Origin: Dehalococcoidia bacterium
Lineage (GTDB): Bacteria > Chloroflexota > Dehalococcoidia > GIF9 > AB-539-J10
Direction: 5' to 3'
DNA: 8,797 nucleotides
Assembly (NCBI GenBank): GCA_003562555.1
Contig: PWUO01000055.1
Location: 1-8,797 of the forward strand
Every line of letters starts with the position of its first letter. Position 1 is the stretch's first letter. A program made the translations under genes and the position numbers. A model generated the notes under the pieces. The model did no database searches. It was not told where the DNA came from and saw only the letters and a program-made list of their open reading frames with translations. Positions 7,340 to 8,797 of this stretch are shown piece by piece.

Positions 7340-7393
7340 TCGGATGCATTTCCCGTTAGAACAGTGGACAACATATCACAACAGGGGGTTCTC

Positions 7394-7846
7394 ATGAACG
7401 ACGCCATCAAGTGCATACTGAGAAACGCGAAGTCTGTGGCGATCGTCGGGCTGTCGGCAAAGCCGGAGCAGGACAGCTACCTCGTGGCCTGTTATCTCGC
7501 CGATCACGGCTACAAAGTGATCCCGGTCAATCCCGGAGCGAGTGAGATACTTGGCAGGAAATCCTATGCTTCACTTCGTGATCTGCCAGAGCCACCGGAC
7601 GTAGTGGACATCTTCCGGAGAGCAGAATTCGTGCCCGAGATCGTGGATGAGGCGATAGCCATCGGAGCGAAGGCCATCTGGATGCAACTGGGGATCACAC
7701 ATTGCGAAGCGGCGAAGCGGGCTGAGGCCGCCGGCCTCAGTGTAGTCATGGACCACTGTATGAAGCGGGAGCATCAACGCATGGGCAAGGGCACCACAGA
7801 CGACTCTTCTCCGCAAGATGCCTGCCAGTGGCGACCGGCAGCCTAG
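7394..7846 (+). CDS. CoA-binding domain protein (CoA_binding_2, YccU-like)
   Basis: A small cytoplasmic single-domain Rossmann-fold protein of the CoA_binding_2 family (PF13380), 150 residues from this start. The glycine-turn nucleotide site VAIVGLSAKP lies at 15-24, followed by GYKVIPVNPG (39-48), DIFRRAEFVPEIV (72-84), AIWMQLGI (94-101) and the closing VVMDHCMKREH (117-127). Family members are thought to bind CoA, and their cellular role is unclear. I chose ATG 7394 because AGGGGG ends 5 nt before it. The upstream in-frame GTG at 7364 has no ribosome site and adds ten residues that look non-homologous. The last 20 or so residues are polar and look variable. The stop TAG (7844-7846) overlaps the stop of the convergent EthD-like gene. 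Confidence 0.93.
   Translation: MNDAIKCILRNAKSVAIVGLSAKPEQDSYLVACYLADHGYKVIPVNPGASEILGRKSYASLRDLPEPPDVVDIFRRAEFVPEIVDEAIAIGAKAIWMQLGITHCEAAKRAEAAGLSVVMDHCMKREHQRMGKGTTDDSSPQDACQWRPAA
7722..7740. repeat. GC-rich 9-bp inverted repeat inside the CoA-binding gene
   Basis: CTGAGGCCG (7722-7730) and CGGCCTCAG (7732-7740) are perfect inverted copies around one base; as RNA this gives 8 pairs and a 3-nt loop on either strand. Neither strand has a T tract after it. It lies about 100 nt beyond the EthD-like stop in that gene's direction, so it could stall or protect the convergent transcript, or simply reflect the Ala-Glu-Ala-Ala-Gly-Leu codons. Confidence 0.3.
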
Positions 7847-8190
7847 GACGACTTGCTCCACTGACTGACAGGCTCGTAAAAGGAGCGGGTCCTTATCTCC
7901 ATGTCGCGTCCACCCCACGTCTCCTTCATCTCACTTCGCGCTTCCGACAGCGCATCACTTGCGAGCCAACTCTTGAACGTACCCACATCCTTGAACCGGT
8001 ATATCGCAAGATACTGCGCCTGATCAGACTCGACCTCGCTTGAAAGCCGGTAACGGTTCACAGAGAGAATATGGCCCTCCCTGGCGAGCATGGGAATGTG
8101 CACCTCGTCGTACCAGCGATTAAACTCGGCATCAAGCTCGGGCGCGCAACGAGTCCCCACCATCCATAAGTACGCATCTTTGTCGGTCAT
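7843..8190 (-). CDS. EthD-like dimeric alpha/beta-barrel protein
   Basis: A small soluble protein, 115 residues, that looks like the EthD/DABB ferredoxin-like fold. The visible hallmark is EFNRWYDEVHIP at 22-33 (Asn24, Trp26, Tyr27, His31), preceded by a beta strand and followed by VNRYRL (44-49), QYLAIYRF (59-66) and a helix containing SEARSEM (82-88). Such domains usually act as dimers, and some have been linked to degradation of small organic compounds; no substrate can be named here. The frame stays open upstream to 8634, but ATG 8190 is clearly the start: GAAGGAGG ends 4 nt before it, and the residues upstream are arginine-rich and unstructured. Its stop overlaps that of the convergent CoA-binding gene. 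A predicted extended -10 promoter lies about 55 nt upstream. Confidence 0.85.
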   Translation of the reverse strand: MTDKDAYLWMVGTRCAPELDAEFNRWYDEVHIPMLAREGHILSVNRYRLSSEVESDQAQYLAIYRFKDVGTFKSWLASDALSEARSEMKETWGGRDMEIRTRSFYEPVSQWSKSS

Positions 8191-8194
8191 GTAG

Positions 8195-8202
8195 CCTCCT
8201 TC
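8195..8202 (-). promoter_or_regulatory. Strong Shine-Dalgarno site fixing the EthD-like start
   Basis: The minus strand reads GAAGGAGG at 8202-8195, then 4 nt, then ATG at 8190-8188. It is the best ribosome site in the window. It rules in the 115-residue protein over a 263-residue reading of the same frame starting at 8634. Confidence 0.85.
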
Positions 8203-8203
8203 A

Positions 8204-8221
8204 GTTGCCGTATTGTTGCCG
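8204..8221 (-). repeat. Tandem CGGCAAC motif in the EthD-like leader
   Basis: On the minus strand CGGCAAC occurs twice (8221-8215 and 8210-8204) with AATA between, an 11-bp period or about one helical turn. It lies between the predicted promoter and the Shine-Dalgarno site of the EthD-like gene. The phasing suits a regulator bound on one DNA face or an RNA-binding site, but the motif is short. Confidence 0.35.
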
Positions 8222-8244
8222 GGCACCCAACCAGACGTAGACGC

Positions 8245-8253
8245 ACTATACCA
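8245..8253 (-). promoter_or_regulatory. Extended -10 promoter for EthD-like gene
   Basis: The minus strand reads TGG followed by TATAGT (hexamer 8250-8245, 5 of 6 to consensus), an extended -10. No strong -35 is present. Transcription would start near 8238, about 48 nt before the ATG. Confidence 0.5.
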
Positions 8254-8293
8254 CAGGTGCATCTCCCTGGCCGGTACCAGCGCATTCGCAGAC

Positions 8294-8319
8294 GCATATC
8301 GGAGCGCGAACCGATATGC
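8294..8319. promoter_or_regulatory. Perfect 9-bp inverted repeat, candidate operator
   Basis: GCATATCGG (8294-8302) and CCGATATGC (8311-8319) are perfect inverted copies separated by 8 nt (8303-8310). The downstream half-site lies where the -35 of the plus-strand promoter at 8328-8336 would be, and the whole dyad is between two divergent genes. This is the form expected of a binding site for a dimeric transcription factor. No regulator gene is in the window. Confidence 0.55.
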
Positions 8320-8327
8320 CGTCTCCA

Positions 8328-8336
8328 TGTTACAAT
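8328..8336 (+). promoter_or_regulatory. Extended -10 promoter for small membrane protein gene
   Basis: TGT followed by TACAAT (8331-8336, 5 of 6) forms an extended -10 with no recognisable -35. Transcription would begin near 8343, about 47 nt before the ATG at 8390. The inverted repeat at 8294-8319 lies immediately upstream. Confidence 0.5.
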
Positions 8337-8389
8337 TTCCGTTCAGTTGTCCCCTGCGCCCCGTACGGTGGCCGGGACGGAGGTGAACC

Positions 8390-8623
8390 ATGAACCGACG
8401 CGAACGCTTCTGCCACCTCGTGGGGTGGATACTTTTTATCGTATGCGCTCTCTTGTTCATCAGTTCGGCGGTGTTGAGCGGTGACATGCTGTACCTCGCG
8501 GGAAGCATCATCTTCTTCGTGGCCTGTGGTGTCTTCCTGATCCCCCTTCTCTCTGGCAGTTCGAAGCGAGACACTTCGACACCACGGGACGTCGTACAAG
8601 AGACGGACAGAAGCTCGCCCTGA
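8390..8623 (+). CDS. Small two-helix membrane protein, unknown function
   Basis: I do not recognise a named family. The 77-residue product has a short basic N-terminus (MNRRERF), two hydrophobic segments at about 9-29 and 34-54 joined by a tight SGDML turn, and a polar, probably disordered tail of some 23 residues rich in Ser, Thr, Asp and Arg. This predicts a helical-hairpin inner-membrane protein, with both ends cytoplasmic by the positive-inside rule. The reading is well supported by GGAGG (8379-8383) 6 nt before the ATG and by a predicted extended -10 promoter. It faces away from the EthD-like gene across a region with a strong inverted repeat, and ends 10 nt from the convergent transporter gene. 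It may be co-regulated with the EthD-like gene. Confidence 0.75.
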   Translation: MNRRERFCHLVGWILFIVCALLFISSAVLSGDMLYLAGSIIFFVACGVFLIPLLSGSSKRDTSTPRDVVQETDRSSP

Positions 8624-8633
8624 TCCAGTGCCA

Positions 8634-8797
8634 CTACGACATCTCGATCACACCGACTCCCGCCACGATCAAACCGGTCGCGATGATGCGCACGATGACC
8701 AGCCTTCGTCCTCCACTCCAGAACAGGAACCCCGGTGCGAACCAGCTAAGTGCAATGGCGAACAGCAGGACGAACAACGGGCGGCTGCTCAGCAGCG
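8634..8797 (-). CDS. Probable DMT/EamA transporter, C-terminal end only
   Basis: The last 53 residues of a membrane protein whose start lies beyond the right edge; the first whole codon in the window is at 8795 and the stop is TAG at 8636-8634. The fragment has a hydrophobic segment containing SSRPLFVLLFAIAL, a short polar turn rich in Gly and Arg, and a final helix containing IIATGLIVAGVGVIEM. This matches the last two helices of DMT/EamA permeases, where the serine-x-proline-leucine-phenylalanine run and the closing LIVAGV are common. It ends 10 nt from the convergent small membrane protein gene. It is a different protein from the DMT transporter at the left edge. The family call is tentative because so little is visible. 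Confidence 0.6.
   Translation of the reverse strand, partial: LLSSRPLFVLLFAIALSWFAPGFLFWSGGRRLVIVRIIATGLIVAGVGVIEMS

Noticed and set aside
7364..7393. A GTG start adding ten residues to the CoA-binding protein
   Set aside because: There is no ribosome site before it, whereas ATG 7394 has AGGGGG at 5 nt and begins where family members begin.
7843..8634. A 263-residue minus-strand reading that includes the EthD-like protein with a long N-terminal extension
   Set aside because: The extension is arginine-rich with no domain pattern, runs antisense over the small membrane protein gene, and an excellent ribosome site fixes the start at 8190.
1..8797. The idea that the two DMT fragments are halves of one gene across a circular junction
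   Set aside because: Joining position 1 to 8797 puts the left fragment in a frame that hits TGA at the third codon; the right fragment is in another frame, so they are separate genes.

Overview
The window reads as ordinary bacterial chromosome: moderately GC-rich, densely packed, Shine-Dalgarno-led genes with short gaps, and no rRNA, tRNA, insertion sequence, CRISPR array or phage gene that I can see. The gene families (a Lon-like AAA_32 protease, a DUF502 membrane protein, a TIGR04076 protein, an OFA/MCP-like MFS carrier, a beta-CASP RNase, a CoA_binding_2 protein and an EthD-like protein) occur widely in environmental bacteria. A Chloroflexota (Dehalococcoidia-like) source is my best guess, but it is a low-confidence inference because there is no marker gene.

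Layout. Positions 1-5720 form an all-minus-strand block. Read in its own direction it runs: MFS transporter (5720-4470), TIGR04076 family protein (4372-4034), DUF502 membrane protein (3974-3231), Lon-like protease (3191-729) and a DMT/EamA transporter cut by the left edge (648-1). The TIGR04076, DUF502 and Lon-like genes are 59 and 39 nt apart and probably share a transcript. A compact divergent promoter region (5721-5932) separates this block from a plus-strand pair: an MBL-fold/beta-CASP RNase-like protein (5933-7339) and a CoA-binding protein (7394-7846). That pair meets a minus-strand EthD-like gene (8190-7843) tail to tail, and the two stop codons overlap in one CTAG. A second divergent region (8191-8389) carries a perfect 9-bp inverted repeat and faces a small two-helix membrane protein (8390-8623). 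The window ends with the C-terminus of another probable DMT transporter on the minus strand (8797-8634).

How the genes may work together. The sequence shows no single pathway. The clearest functional groups are protein quality control and the membrane (DUF502 plus Lon-like protease) and the RNase/CoA-binding pair, which may be co-transcribed. The remaining genes are transporters and small proteins of unknown role. I found no convincing undescribed multi-gene system. The most checkable non-coding signals are the dyad at 8294-8319, the overlapping divergent promoters near 5790-5836 with a 10-bp direct repeat in the RNase leader, and the tandem CGGCAAC motif ahead of the EthD-like gene. Three of the five predicted promoters carry an extended -10 (TGn) element.
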